A stretch of DNA of 64,000 nucleotides, taken from assembly GCA_019059635.1 (NCBI GenBank), contig JAGVRJ010000008.1, positions 558,001 to 622,000 on the forward strand. Direction: 5' to 3'. The DNA is from Proales similis. Its lineage: Eukaryota > Rotifera > Eurotatoria > Ploima > Proalidae. Below the pieces are notes generated by a model that saw nothing but the letters and a program-made list of their open reading frames with translations, searched no databases and was not told the origin of the DNA. The translations under genes were made by a program, and so were the position numbers. This document shows positions 26,701-37,977 of this stretch, piece after piece (within the stretch, counting starts at the first letter, position 1; the number at the start of each line of letters is the position of its first letter).

Positions 26701-27738
26701 AGCCGCTTGAATCGCTCTCTGAAGTGAGAGCGGAGCTCAGAAGACTTGACGACGATGGAAGACGCTTTCTCGCTTCTTTACTGTGCGCTTGATCAGCTTG
26801 CCATTCTACTGCTGCTGCTGCTTTAATGCGAATTTTAAAAGGCCTCGAATCGAAATCGCATGAATCAGACGCTCACCTGGAATACCCGAGGTGTGACAAG
26901 GCGAAGCAATTCGGTCCAGCTGAGCTGTGCGACCAAAGACTGGCTGAGCTGGTCTAGAATGGCCCGATTCTTTCCGGCCGCTCACTTGGCTATTTGTGTC
27001 CAAATTAAGCGTCAAATTACGAAGTATTTCGTTCATGCTCTGGAGAGCGTTCTCAAGTGGCACTAAATGTTCGTTAGGATTGGCTCTCGAGTCGACACTG
27101 TCAGAACGAGATATCGTTGAATGGCTTCTGTGGCCTAATTGCGTTGAATTGTATTCCGACTGGAGGCGGCGGGGCAGAGTCCGGCTGGAAGAGACTCTCG
27201 CTGAACCCTCTGCCCTTGCATCTGATTCGTGCAAACGGCTCCAGAGCATTTCTTCTCGTTTCTTTTTCTTTTCGATTTCTTTCTGCCGTTCGATTAGAAA
27301 CTTGCGCACCAAACTAGACGAGTCGCTCAGTAGAAGTGCACGTTGCGACAAGTCTGGACGCTTGGTGCGAATAGTAACTGGTGGCTCCCGCTCGCCTGTT
27401 GAGCTGCATGCTCTGGCTTCTCTCGGCGTCGGCTCAATATTGCCGCGGCAAAACCTAGCCCTTACATTCTCTGCTCTGGGCACATTTCTTTCGCCTCTCC
27501 TGGCAACGCTCTCAAATCGCAGCGGCTCTGAATCACTCAAATAGCCAGAGCCGGCTGCTCTGTTGGAAGCCTTTCTATACAGAAGAGTTGAGGCAGCGGC
27601 GGTGCGAGTCGGTCTCCTGATGCTGCATGAGCGCAAAAGTTGACTGTTTCGCTCGATTAGGGCGCGGATTTCTTCTCGATCGAGCCTCACCGAGTCGTAG
27701 AGTCGAGTCTCGACTGTCCGACCGAATGAAGTCTCCAT
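17723..27738 (-). CDS. Neuron-navigator-like gene NAV-B, complete 3' end
   Basis: Second navigator homologue, many small introns. Well-supported exons include 26877-27738, 25251-25476, about 24808-25175, 22481-22869, 20108-20768, 19729-20046, 19316-19672, 19088-19256, then small exons down to the stop at 17723. Start ATG at 27738 follows an in-frame TAG. Order: Ser/Arg-rich N-terminus; basic motif SWFAQSFRRAFHKIDAKRK; coiled coil TENQLTDIRLEALSSVHQIE; pre-ATPase region LDSKLSWELLDGIVAYTFRR; linker LDALSFETLTPK; then a AAA-type ATPase and the C-terminal FEWVRCNYPWPKSGG block, matching navigator C-termini in order. The P-loop reads SPFKFGKS where human NAV1 has GPSGTGKT, and Walker B reads KLVLLDN. 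Joins between 25251 and 24808 and between 22481 and 20885 are not resolved in phase. TTTATT at 17651-17656 would give AATAAA on this strand. Confidence 0.85.
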
Positions 27739-30187
27739 CTAGTTGCTCGTATTTCGACGCCAATCTACAAGAATGAGAAGCAAGGTCTAAGAGGCCAGGT
27801 AAAATAAGTAATTATTCTCGCTGGCTGGGTAATTTCGTTCACTCAAATATCGATTAATTGTTGCAAGCAACGAGTTACGTAAGCAAGAGGAGAGCACATC
27901 ATGTGAGGCGCACGAGCCAGGAGAGAGAACGAGGGGAAAAGAAGAAGGAAAAGGAGGGCAAGAAAAGAGATCGGGATCAAGAGCGGAAGGAAAATTGTGT
28001 TTGGCTAAGAAGCGACTCCAATTAGATCAAATTAAACTATTGCACAGCTGCCACCGTATCGAATCACACAAGAAATAGTAATTTTAATCTATCTAGGCTG
28101 AAATTGCATAATAATCGTCCAAGCATGAAGCGATTATAGTCAGTGAAAAATGTTCTTATTGGAGAAAAGAAATATTCAACTGAACCGTTGGAAATGATGA
28201 CAAATTATTGCAGCATGATGATTTGATTCGCAACGAGTCAATCAATAAGTGTCGCTTGACAAGCAAGCTCATAGTCAATAAATGAATATTAGCTCATTAG
28301 AGTAGACAAGTAGCCCGAGGCGATTGAAAATTTAGATCAACAGTGGACGGGTGATGGCCATTGCTCAGATCGAAATTCGACTGCAGCCAAATAATGTGTT
28401 TATGATCGTAGAACAAAAGAGCACCGAAATAGACGAAAGAGAAGTTTACACGCGTTTGAAGAATGGCACAAGAAGTTACGCAATAAAGTGCAATTTATCG
28501 ATAGACAAAGCCAACAACAATGAGTGTCAGGACAAACCGGTTGTATAGCAGTCTCTACAGAACATGCTTGACATAAAATAGACGTAGAGCGCAATCAAAG
28601 CTGACAACCAATATCCTGTCCAACTGGATGAGTAAATGGGGGCAAGCAAGAAGAGTTAAAATAGAGAGAGAGAGAGTGAGAGTGAGCAAGTAACTTGGGA
28701 GTGGGAGTACGACATATTTAGGCAAACAGAGAGAACTGCCTCTTTTAAGCAAACGAGCGATGAAACAAGCACCAAACCACCAACGAACTAGCTCGGTCCT
28801 ATATATAACAATCACACATTAGCGATGCTCGATTATTGCATGATGATGACGACGAGCGGTAAACCTCATCATAGCCGTCAAATAGGCTTAAGAACACGTT
28901 TGACCTAACGAGCGAGCAAAAAGTGAACAGAACCGTTAATCTAGCTCACACTAGTTGGCCAATTCCAGCAGATGTGGTTTAAAATGGCCCGTGTCCCATC
29001 GGCCAGCTTCTAGCTGTCATGTTGTCCATCCAGATATTGCAAATTAATTTGATAGATTAAGAGGCGAATAAGCGCTTGACACACACACACACACGCGCCC
29101 ATATAGGCACGCAAATGAAAAATGAAAAGGAAGCAGAAGAGTGGAGAAGAGCGCGGAAAGTTCGCGTGACAGATTTGTCCAAATCGAAAAGTGGATCTTG
29201 AGGCAGCAAGCATCGATTGGCGGTGTCGAAAAGTTTTGACATGCCGTTGGAGTTGGTGGTGCCGAGCCGACTGACCGCAGCCTGATATGATCTCATCCGA
29301 TTACAGGACGCAAAAAGCAAATTGACAACTAAAGTCTGATCAGTCAGCCACAACAATAAGGCCCCAGACTAAAAGCCATAGAGAGACCAGGCGTTTCGGT
29401 ATAATTCGCCAACACAATGAGAAAATAGAAACCTCCGATTGAAGCAAGGCTCGTTTGTTATGAGAAGGCAGAGGCTCTAAAGATTGGTTTGTAGGTGTTT
29501 CAGTTGGTGAGATAATTGGAATAGTTGGCTAACGATTTAGCACAAATAAACAGGCATCAAAGCGCTTCTGTGCTTCGTTCTAAAAGCGATTCATCATCAT
29601 CGTGATCGAAAGCATCCAGCAGAACTATAGCTTAATGAGATTATAACTCTACACTAATCATGGAAGGAAAACAGGGCAAACTCGGCGCACAAGTTTGGGC
29701 AATCGCCGCAACCGACAAGTGTTGTTGTTTTTGTTCGACTAGGTTGTTTCGGTTGTGTTCGCTTTAATATGGCTGGCATGCCTCAGGTTCGGTGAGTTGA
29801 GCGCCTATATTGACCAAAGTTATTGACGCCACAGTGAGAAAGCGCCAAGTTTATTTTCTTTCTCTTCTGACCATCTCAATACAAATCAGCCAGAATCACA
29901 AAGCCAAATGTTTTCTTTCTTTCTTTTATCTGCACAAACACTTGGCCAATTAGGCGAATTTCAATTGGTCTATTTGCAAGCTTTACTTTCGACTCGAATA
30001 ACCCTAATGAATTGTTTAAGATTTTAGAGAACTAGCGTTTGAGTTCGACTTGATAATTATTTTTCTTTTAAATGCAAAAAAGGAATAATAGAGAATGGCG
30101 AAGTTAAGGCTAAAACAAGAAATAAGACTAAAAGAGCAATACAGAATAAAACACAATCTAACTAAAAATATTTTCTCTCAGAGCATT
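27739..30187. other. Gene-free stretch between NAV-B and the mosaic gene
   Basis: About 2.4 kb with no supported coding exon. It probably includes the NAV-B promoter and 5' leader. Only short simple repeats (GA runs near 28670, CA run near 29083) stand out. Confidence 0.5.
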
Positions 30188-33100
30188 TCATAAGCTTGTT
30201 GTTTCTGGCTTGTGATAATAGCAAAGCAGATTGGCGGAAACTTTCTTGTTCCCTGGAGACTTGTCCATCCTCCATCTCACCGTACCGTTCGTGGAATCTT
30301 TAACCAGAAGGCCGTTATTTTGTGTATCTGTGTCTCCTGAAATAAAATTAAATGGACGACGAAAAAGGTCAGTATTAGCTAGAGATCACTCACGGCTGTT
30401 TTCTATGATCCATTCGTGGAAGAAGGAAACGCTCATGAATACCCTTAAGAAGGCGGAATTCATTTCCTAGTTAAAGAGAAAAAAGCTGAAAAAGCCTCAC
30501 GCCGGCGATCCTGGTTGTCCACATCTCATTCCAAACGCAGTTATTCCCGCGAGTGCGTCCTCATTCTCATATTTAGCGATAAGTCCGCCGCCGGAATCGC
30601 CGTTGCATACGCCCTTACGCTGCGACGGAGAGCCAGCACACAAGTACTGGCTGCTATTGAAATCAATAGAGCGATAAGTTTGTCGACAACTAGTGTCCGA
30701 AAAGACCGTGAGGTTCACATGCTGAAGAATCTCCGGAATAACATTATTTTGGGTGAGGCCCCAGCCGTAAGCTTGAACTGCTGAATTTGCCGGGGGCCAA
30801 TTGATGTTTGCAGGAACAATACGAATAGGGGATATCTTGTCAGAGAGAGGAACCTCCTTTTCCAAAAATAAAAGAGCCACATCATCAGTGAATCGGCTTG
30901 GGTTGTACACAGGATGCTAAGGCGAATAGTCTAAAGAATTAAATAAAAACCAAAAATAAATCTTACCGGTTTGATATTAACAACGCGTAAGTAAAAGGGT
31001 CCTGAAGGGCTGGTCGGATCCATGAGATTATTTGTACCGAGAAGAATGGAGAATAATGTAGAGTTCAAACCAAAAACACAGTGAGCGGCGGACAAAACAA
31101 CGTTTTTACGAATAAGGGAGCCGGTACAAATAAAAGAATTGTTATAAAACAAAGCGGCGTTATGAGGAGCCTTCTGGATATCAATATCTTCTCCGCCAAA
31201 AATTAAAGTTCGAATAGCTGAAGAAACTATTTCGTTATCAACTAAAAAGGCGAAATAAAAATTAAAGCTTTAAAAGAAAGAGAAACATGACAAAACCTTT
31301 CATTGGCTGTGTAGAGTTGACTTGAATGTAAGATACAGGGACGTTTGTCTAAAAAAAATAAATAAAGAAAGAAATAAGACATATTAAATAAAAAAACAAA
31401 CCACGAGAAGATTTTCAGATGAAATAAAAGGATCAACGCTTTGCATATGGTCCGCAAGAATTTCGAAATCATTTTGGGTAAAAGAACTATTGGAATAAAC
31501 AACTTTAATCTCACGTTCACATGCGAGTGCGGCTAAATCAAGAGTATTTTCTTGGCCTTGATATCGGGCACAAAGTTGCCCATAACAGTATCCGAGACCA
31601 TCCCGAGTAAATTTGGGTTGTGCAACAGCGGTCGAATTCTCTAAAACAGATAGTTCAGTGGAAGCGGAAACTTTTTCGGTAGAGGTCGCTATATCTGTAA
31701 ATGCCTGCTCGGTGGTGGCTGGAGCGTCCTCGTTAGCATTGCCGACCTCAACTACAGCCTGTTCGGTAGTGGCTTGAACGTCCTCTATGGCTATTGAGGC
31801 TTCAACTACAGCCTGCTCGGTAGTGGCTGGAACGTCTTCGTTGGAAATGGCTGATTCAACTACAGCCTGCTCGGTAGTGGCTGGAACGTCCTCTATGGCT
31901 ATTGAGGCTTCAACTACAGCCTGCTCGGTAGTGGCTGGAACGTCTTCGTTGGAAATGGCTGATTCAACTACAGCCTGCTCGGTAGTGGCTTGAACGTCCT
32001 CTATGGCTATTGAGGCTTCAACTACAGCCTGCTCGGTAGTGGCTGGAACGTCCTCGTTGGCTATTGAAGCTTCAATTGAGGCCTGCTCGGTAGTGGCTGG
32101 AGCGTCTTCGTTGGAAATGGCTGATTCAACTACAGCCTGCTCGGTAGTGGCTTGAACGTCCTCTATGGCTATTGAGGCTTCAACTACAGCCTGCTCGGTA
32201 GTGGCTGGAACGTCCTCGTTGGCTATTGAAGCTTCAATTGAGGCCTGCTCGGTAGTGGCTGGAGCGTCTTCGTTGGAAATGGCTGATTCAACTACAGCCT
32301 GCTCGGTAGTGGCTGGAGCGTCCTCGTTGGCAATTGCTGATTCAACAACAGCCTGCTCGGTAGTGGCTGGAACGTCCTCGTTGGCTATTGAGGCTTCAAT
32401 TGAGGCCTGCTCGGTAGTGGCTGGAGCGTCTTCGTTGGAAATGGCTGATTCAACAACAGCCTGCTCGGTAGTGGCTGGAACGTCCTCGTTGGAAATGGCT
32501 GATTCAACTACAGCCTGCTCGGTAGTGGCTGGAGCGTCTTCGTTGGAAATGGCTGATTCAACTACAGCCTGCTCGGTAGTGGCTGGAACGTCCTCGTTGG
32601 CTATTGAAGCTTCAATTGAGGCCTGCTCGGTAGTGGCTGGAGCGTCTTCGTTGGTAATGGCTGATTCAACTACAGCCTGCTCGGTAGTGGCTGGAACGTC
32701 CTCGTTGGCTATTGAGGCTTCAATTGAGGCCTGCTCGGTAGTGGCTGGAACGTCCTCGTTGGCTATTGAAGCTTCAATTGAGGCCTGCTCGGTAGTGGCT
32801 TGAACGTCCTCGTTGACAAAAGCTGATTCAACTACAGCCTGCTCGGTAGTGGCTGGAGCGTCCTCGTTGGCAATTGCTGATTCAACAACAGCCTGCTCGG
32901 TAGTGGCTGGAACGTCCTCGTTGGCTATTGAGGCTTCAATTGAGGCCTGCTCGGTAGTGGCTGGAGCGTCTTCGTTGGAAATGGCTGATTCAACTACAGC
33001 CTGCTCGGTAGTGGCTGGAACGTCCTCGTTGGCTATTGAAGCTTCAATTGAGGCCTGCTCGGTAGTGGCTGGAGCGTCTTCGTTGGTAATGGCTGATTCA

Positions 33101-36100
33101 ACTACAGCCTGCTCGGTAGTGGCTGGAACGTCCTCGTTGGCTATTGAAGCTTCAATTGAGGCCTGCTCGGTAGTGGCTGGAGCGTCTTCGTTGGAAATGG
33201 CTGATTCAACTACAGCCTGCTCGGTAGTGGCTGGAGCGTCCTCGTTGGCAATTGCTGATTCAACAACAGCCTGCTCGGTAGTGGCTTGAGCGTCTTCGTT
33301 GGTAATGGCTGATTCAACTACAGCCTGCTCGGTAGTGGCTGGAACGTCCTCGTTGGCTATTGAGGCTTCAATTGAGGCCTGCTCGGTAGTGGCTGGAACG
33401 TCCTCGTTGGCTATTGAAGCTTCAATTGAGGCCTGCTCGGTAGTGGCTGGAGCGTCTTCGTTGGAAATGGCTGATTCAACTACAGCCTGCTCGGTAGTGG
33501 CTGGAGCGTCCTCGTTGGCAATTGCTGATTCAACAACAGCCTGCTCGGTAGTGGCTTGAGCGTCTTCGTTGGTAATGGCTGATTCAACTACAGCCTGCTC
33601 GGTAGTGGCTGGAACGTCCTCGTTGGCTATTGAGGCTTCAATTGAGGCCTGCTCGGTAGTGGCTGGAACGTCCTCGTTGGCTATTGAAGCTTCAATTGAG
33701 GCCTGCTCGGTAGTGGCTGGAGCGTCTTCGTTGGAAATGGCTGATTCAACTACAGCCTGCTCGGTAGTGGCTGGAGCGTCTTCGTTGGAAATGGCTGATT
33801 CAACAACAGCCTGCTCGGTAGTGGCTGGAACGTCCTCGTTGGCTATTGAAGCTTCAATTGAGGCCTGCTCGGTTGTGGCTGGAGCGTCTTCGTTGGCAAT
33901 GGCTGATTCAACTACAGCCTGCTCGGTAGTGGCTTGAGCGTCTTCGTTGGCAATGGCTGATTCAACTACAGCCTGCTCGGTAGTGGCTGGAGCGTCCTCG
34001 TTGGCAATTGCTGATTCAACTACAGCCTGCTCGGTAGTGGCTTGAGCGTCTTCGTTGGCAATTGTTGATTCAACTACCGCCTGCTCGGTAGTGGCTGGAG
34101 CGTCCTCGTTGGCAATGGCTGATTCAACTACAGCCTGCTCGGTAGTGGCTTGAGCGTCTTCGTTGGCAATGGCTGATTCAACTACAGCCTGCTCGGTAGT
34201 GGCTTGAGCGTCCTCGTTGGCAATGGCTGATTCAACTACAGCCTGCTCGGTAGTGGCTGGAGCGTCCTCGTTGGCAATGGCTGATTCAACTACAGCCTGC
34301 TCGGTAGTGGCTGGAGCGTCCTCGTTGGCAATTGCTGATTCAACTACAGCCTGCTCGGTAGTGGCTGGAGCGTCCTCGTTGGCAATTGCTGATTCAACTA
34401 CAGCCTGCTCGGTAGTGGCTGGAGCGTCCTCGTTGGCAATTGCTGATTCAACTACCGCCTGCTCGGTAGTGGCTGGAGCGTCCTCGTTGGCAATGGCTGA
34501 TTCAACTACAGCCTGCTCGGTAGTGGCTTGAGCGTCTTCGTTGGCAATGGCTGATTCAACTACAGCCTGCTCGGTAGTGGCTGGAGCGTCCTCGTTGGCA
34601 ATTGCTGATTCAACTACAGCCTGCTCGGTAGTGGCTTGAGCGTCTTCGTTGGCAATTGCTGATTCAACTACCGCCTGCTCGGTAGTGGCTGGAGCGTCCT
34701 CGTTGGCAATGGCTGATTCAACTACAGCCTGCTCGGTAGTGGCTTGAGCGTCTTCGTTGGCAATGGCTGATTCAACTACAGCCTGCTCGGTAGTGGCTGG
34801 AGCGTCCTCGTTGGCAATGGCTGATTCAACTACAGCCTGCTCGGTAGTGGCTGGAGCGTCCTCGTTAGCAATTGCTGATTCAACTACACCCTGCTCGGTA
34901 GTGGCTGGAGCGTCCTCGTTGGCAATTGCTGATTCAACTACAGCCTGCTCGGTAGTGGCTTGAGCGTCTTCGTTGGAAATGGCTGATTCAACTACAGCCT
35001 GCTCGGTAGTGGCTGGAACGTCTTCGTTGGAAATGGCTGATTCAACTACAGCCTGCTCGGTAGTGGCTGGAGCGTCCTTGTTAGCAATACCGAACTCGAC
35101 CGTTGGCTGTTCTGTTGTGGCTGGAATAACTTCGCTGGCTAATGCTGTTCTTACCACGTCAGGTCGGTTACTAATTTCAACATGATTTTCAACATCATTG
35201 GTTTTTTCCGGAATGCCTATTAAATTATCTGTCATTTCTGAAGATGGAGTCAAACCGGGCTGATTTTCTGTCGCCGCTATTTGGCTTATCGCCGAAGCTC
35301 TTATTTGTTCTGAGAAAGATTCGTTGGGTACGAGTCTTGTTTCTTTAATCGATGCGAATTGATTTAATTTTTTTTATAGATATTTCTATTGGAATTTCTT
35401 GTTTTCTTTCTTACCTTTGTTTTTTCCCAGGATCTCTCTCAAAAGCCCCATTTCTATTGGTAATTGATTTTTTTCGATCTTGCATATGGTTAAGAATTTT
35501 TCCTTTTTGTTTGCATTATACGTTCTAGTTCTTCTTTGTATATCTGTTCTCTTCAACACCGACGCATCATCTAACTTTATCCGCCCACACGATTTTATTT
35601 AGATATTTTTACTTCTTATCATTTGTTCATACGCCTACCCATATGTTGTTGCGGCATGTATTACTGAGTATTGTTGACAATATGTATTTTACATCATTGT
35701 CTTCTGCATCATCCTGGTTTATTAAAGATCCTTGAGGGTATTTTTGGCATAAGGCATTAGCCTGATAGTAGTTTGATAGCTTGTGTAACGCGATATAGCA
35801 GAAATCGTCTATACACCAGGCCCTATTTTGCTCTTGATATTTTTTAGATTATAATTTCAAATTTTTCCTTTTTTTTTCTTACCACACATTTCGTTGCAAA
35901 AGCTTTCGTCCTCCTTACAACTTTTCGGCAAAATTTTGCATTTGATTGTTGGAGTTTGACTTTTATTAGGGTTTGCTTACTTGCATATTCCATCATCGCA
36001 TATAAGCCCAGTTCCATTTCTGCAGCCGTGTATTGGTGAGCACGACTCTCGGTATGTCGGCTTGATTACTATTTTCCAAATTTTTTACTTTTCAGAAACC

Positions 36101-36377
36101 TTGTTTAATCAAGATCACTTACCGCACTTGGAGCCGTCATGATACATATTGTGATCGCATCTTCACGTTGTTGTTTTTTTATTTTTGAATTTTCAATTTG
36201 CTCCGAAATCAGTTCAACCTACAGGCATTTGTCTTGAATGCAAATTGTTCGAGTGGCCGGGTCGCACGATAAATCCCTTAAGCAGTATTCGCCATATTTG
36301 GCCTTTAGTTGTCCATTCGACATCAACGGAAACGCGAATAGAACGCAAAGAAGCGGAATTATTGAGCTCGACTGCAT
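30188..36377 (-). CDS. Secreted mosaic protein: EB-like, C-type lectin, 18-aa repeats, serine protease
   Basis: Twelve exons: 36223-36377, 36123-36160, 35981-36068, 35883-35920, 35639-35832, 35415-35574, 31402-35342, 31297-31348, 30967-31241, 30501-30916, 30394-30443, 30188-30336. They total 5556 nt, exactly 1852 codons, and all joins keep frame. Residues 1-22 form a signal peptide. About 30-105 are Cys-rich EB/EGF-like modules. About 107-225 form a degenerate C-type-lectin-like domain (CYIALHK through TICKIE, five Cys, no EPN or WND calcium motif). About 250-1500 are 18-residue repeats. The rest is an S1 protease: activation site L|IFGG, His in SAAHC, Asp in DDVAL, Ser in GDSGG. The specificity position six before the Ser is Gly (KGVCNGDSGG), so elastase- or chymotrypsin-like rather than tryptic cleavage is expected. 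A 46-residue polar tail follows. The first coding exon is short and easily missed; starting inside the repeat exon would remove the signal peptide. Confidence 0.88.
31696..35131 (-). repeat. 54-bp coding minisatellite, about 63 copies
   Basis: Tandem 54-bp units inside one exon encode the 18-residue unit ATTEQAVVESAIANEDAP and variants (ASIEASIANEDV, AVVEASIAIEDV). Copy number is estimated from length. All units stay in frame. Each has three Glu, one Asp and no Lys, Arg or Cys, so the array is strongly anionic, roughly four negative charges per unit. Units at the protein N-terminal side are more uniform, while those towards the protease are mixed types. A higher-order block of five units (270 bp) is repeated at 33299-33559 and 33569-33829. 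Confidence 0.97.
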
Positions 36378-36756
36378 TGCTCTCGATCAGCTCAAAGTTC
36401 CCTCAAGCAGTTTGTTAATTCTACAAAAACTCGATCCTTCTTTATCTAAACCTTAAAAGCTTCGGATAAGCTCTGATTCGCATTCTAAGCTTGTCTATCG
36501 ATTAGATGCGCACTTTGACGCAATAATCGAGCTTATGCCTACATGCGATTGAGTTTTGTCTGCGCACTAGATCGAAGCGTTGTTATTCGTCTTGTGCTTT
36601 TCCTCGTTTTAAAGTGAGCGGTCTAAGATCGACCTTGGTTATTCAAGCACGAGTGAATTTTATTCAATTTTTTATTTCTTATATAAGCATTCTCTGCGTA
36701 GATTGGTGTTGCGTTCCTATTTTATTTCAATTTTAATTCACTTTTTGATTACAAAC

Positions 36757-37977
36757 TCATGTCCTAGAACAGCTGAGCGCGTTTCTAAGTTGTGACCTGA
36801 ACTTCTTTCCCGAGGCACAATAAACAAAAAAGTGAATGCCGTAGTTGAGAATATAGAATATCTCGCAGATGTTGAGCACAGAGAAGAGATTGAACGAGTC
36901 TTTGACGCTCAGATCGTTGCCAAATGCGCTCAAATAGAAGAAAACGCACCAGGAGACGACGTAGGGCAAATTTAAAAACGCGTACGAAAAGGAAAGGAAC
37001 AAGAGCATTCGCGTGATCTTGTACGATTCGTTCGTACTCTTTTTGCGAACGCTAGCTGAACACACTGGTGCGGATCGCTTCACTAGTGATTGATTCGCGG
37101 TCCGCTTGCTTTTTAGACTCAATGTTGTTTTCAACAGTGCGTCTGCATGGTCGTTTTGCTCGCTGGTCGCAGATAAGTTCTGACGCGCTCGACTCGCCTT
37201 CCAAATGTGAACGATAATCAGCAAGTTGAATATGAATATCAAGATGATGGGTAAAAGCATGGTGATCACCACGTAGACAATCGTGGCGTGAAAGTAGATT
37301 GAAGAGAACTGGCGTTCAACATCACAGTACTCGTCCAGAATGACACTGCCAGCGGGCGTTGGTCGCAGCCGAAACAGAAATGGCACCCAGGCAGTGAATA
37401 TGCACCCTGAGAGGGTGAGAATCAAAATGATTGTCCACGCAAGTTTGTTCGATTCTAGTTTGGCTTGTGAGAACGGCCATTTGATAGCGATGGCGCGTTG
37501 TATGGTGAACGTCACTATTATGTAGGCGGAGACGAATCGAAGTAGATAGCGGAAATAGTTGACGGTACGGCAGAACATGTTCGACTGGTCTATGATGCTT
37601 ATGGTTCGCAGAGTGGCTCTCACCCATTCATTCATGTTCTTTTTAGCCAAATCGGCTTCGACCAAATAGTGGCACTCGTCGCGTAGATTGGCATAGGCGC
37701 CGTTGCTAAATGCGTCAATATAGCTTCGGGTGGTGTCCTCGAAGAAATGCATCAGCAAGAACAGTCCGTCCGATAGTGCCAAGCACAACAAGTATATGCT
37801 CGACGAATGAATGCGGAATCGCTTCTGAATGAACACAAACAAAGCCAACGCGTTACCCAGCAGACCGATTGATATTATGGCAGTTGTGGCGTACACGTTG
37901 ATCAGTTTTGTGCGGCTGAGCAGCTCCATAGAATGTATTTCCTGCCAACAGCTGGCTTCTCTTTCGCTCTCGTTCAT
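36757..37977 (-). CDS. Rhodopsin-family G-protein-coupled receptor, orphan
   Basis: Intronless 406-aa receptor with seven hydrophobic segments. TM1 carries GLLGNALALFVF with the conserved Asn. TM2 carries LALSDGLFLL with the conserved Asp. TM6 and TM7 end in FYILNYGIHFFVYC, a variant of NPxxY typical of invertebrate neuropeptide-type receptors, followed by SGKKFRSQL (helix 8). The first extracellular loop is unusually long, about 50 residues between TM2 and TM3. At the cytoplasmic end of TM3 the usual DRY/ERY reads IQRAIAIKWP, so the acidic residue is replaced by Gln while Arg is kept. The third intracellular loop is long, basic and Ser-rich. Peptide-receptor-like is the best description; the ligand cannot be predicted. 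TTTATT at 36721-36726 is a reverse-strand poly(A) signal. Confidence 0.88.
   Translation of the reverse strand: MNESEREASCWQEIHSMELLSRTKLINVYATTAIISIGLLGNALALFVFIQKRFRIHSSSIYLLCLALSDGLFLLMHFFEDTTRSYIDAFSNGAYANLRDECHYLVEADLAKKNMNEWVRATLRTISIIDQSNMFCRTVNYFRYLLRFVSAYIIVTFTIQRAIAIKWPFSQAKLESNKLAWTIILILTLSGCIFTAWVPFLFRLRPTPAGSVILDEYCDVERQFSSIYFHATIVYVVITMLLPIILIFIFNLLIIVHIWKASRARQNLSATSEQNDHADALLKTTLSLKSKRTANQSLVKRSAPVCSASVRKKSTNESYKITRMLLFLSFSYAFLNLPYVVSWCVFFYLSAFGNDLSVKDSFNLFSVLNICEIFYILNYGIHFFVYCASGKKFRSQLRNALSCSRT

Noticed and set aside
26996-27544. 182-aa + strand open frame
   Set aside because: It is the antisense shadow of the first NAV-B exon, whose minus-strand frame has a good donor and in-phase continuation.
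31696-35131. Regular 54-bp periodicity resembling a repeat array such as CRISPR
   Set aside because: There are no distinct spacers, units are continuous and in frame, and the genome is eukaryotic.
31787-35185. Several long open frames on the + strand reading Ala/Ser/Thr/Val-rich repeats
   Set aside because: They are the antisense of the 54-bp coding repeat, which lacks stops in that frame by composition; no start context, splice or domain support.
36185-36456. Two + strand frames of 72-77 aa
   Set aside because: They are antisense to the signal-peptide exon of the mosaic gene, which has splice-supported continuation on the minus strand.
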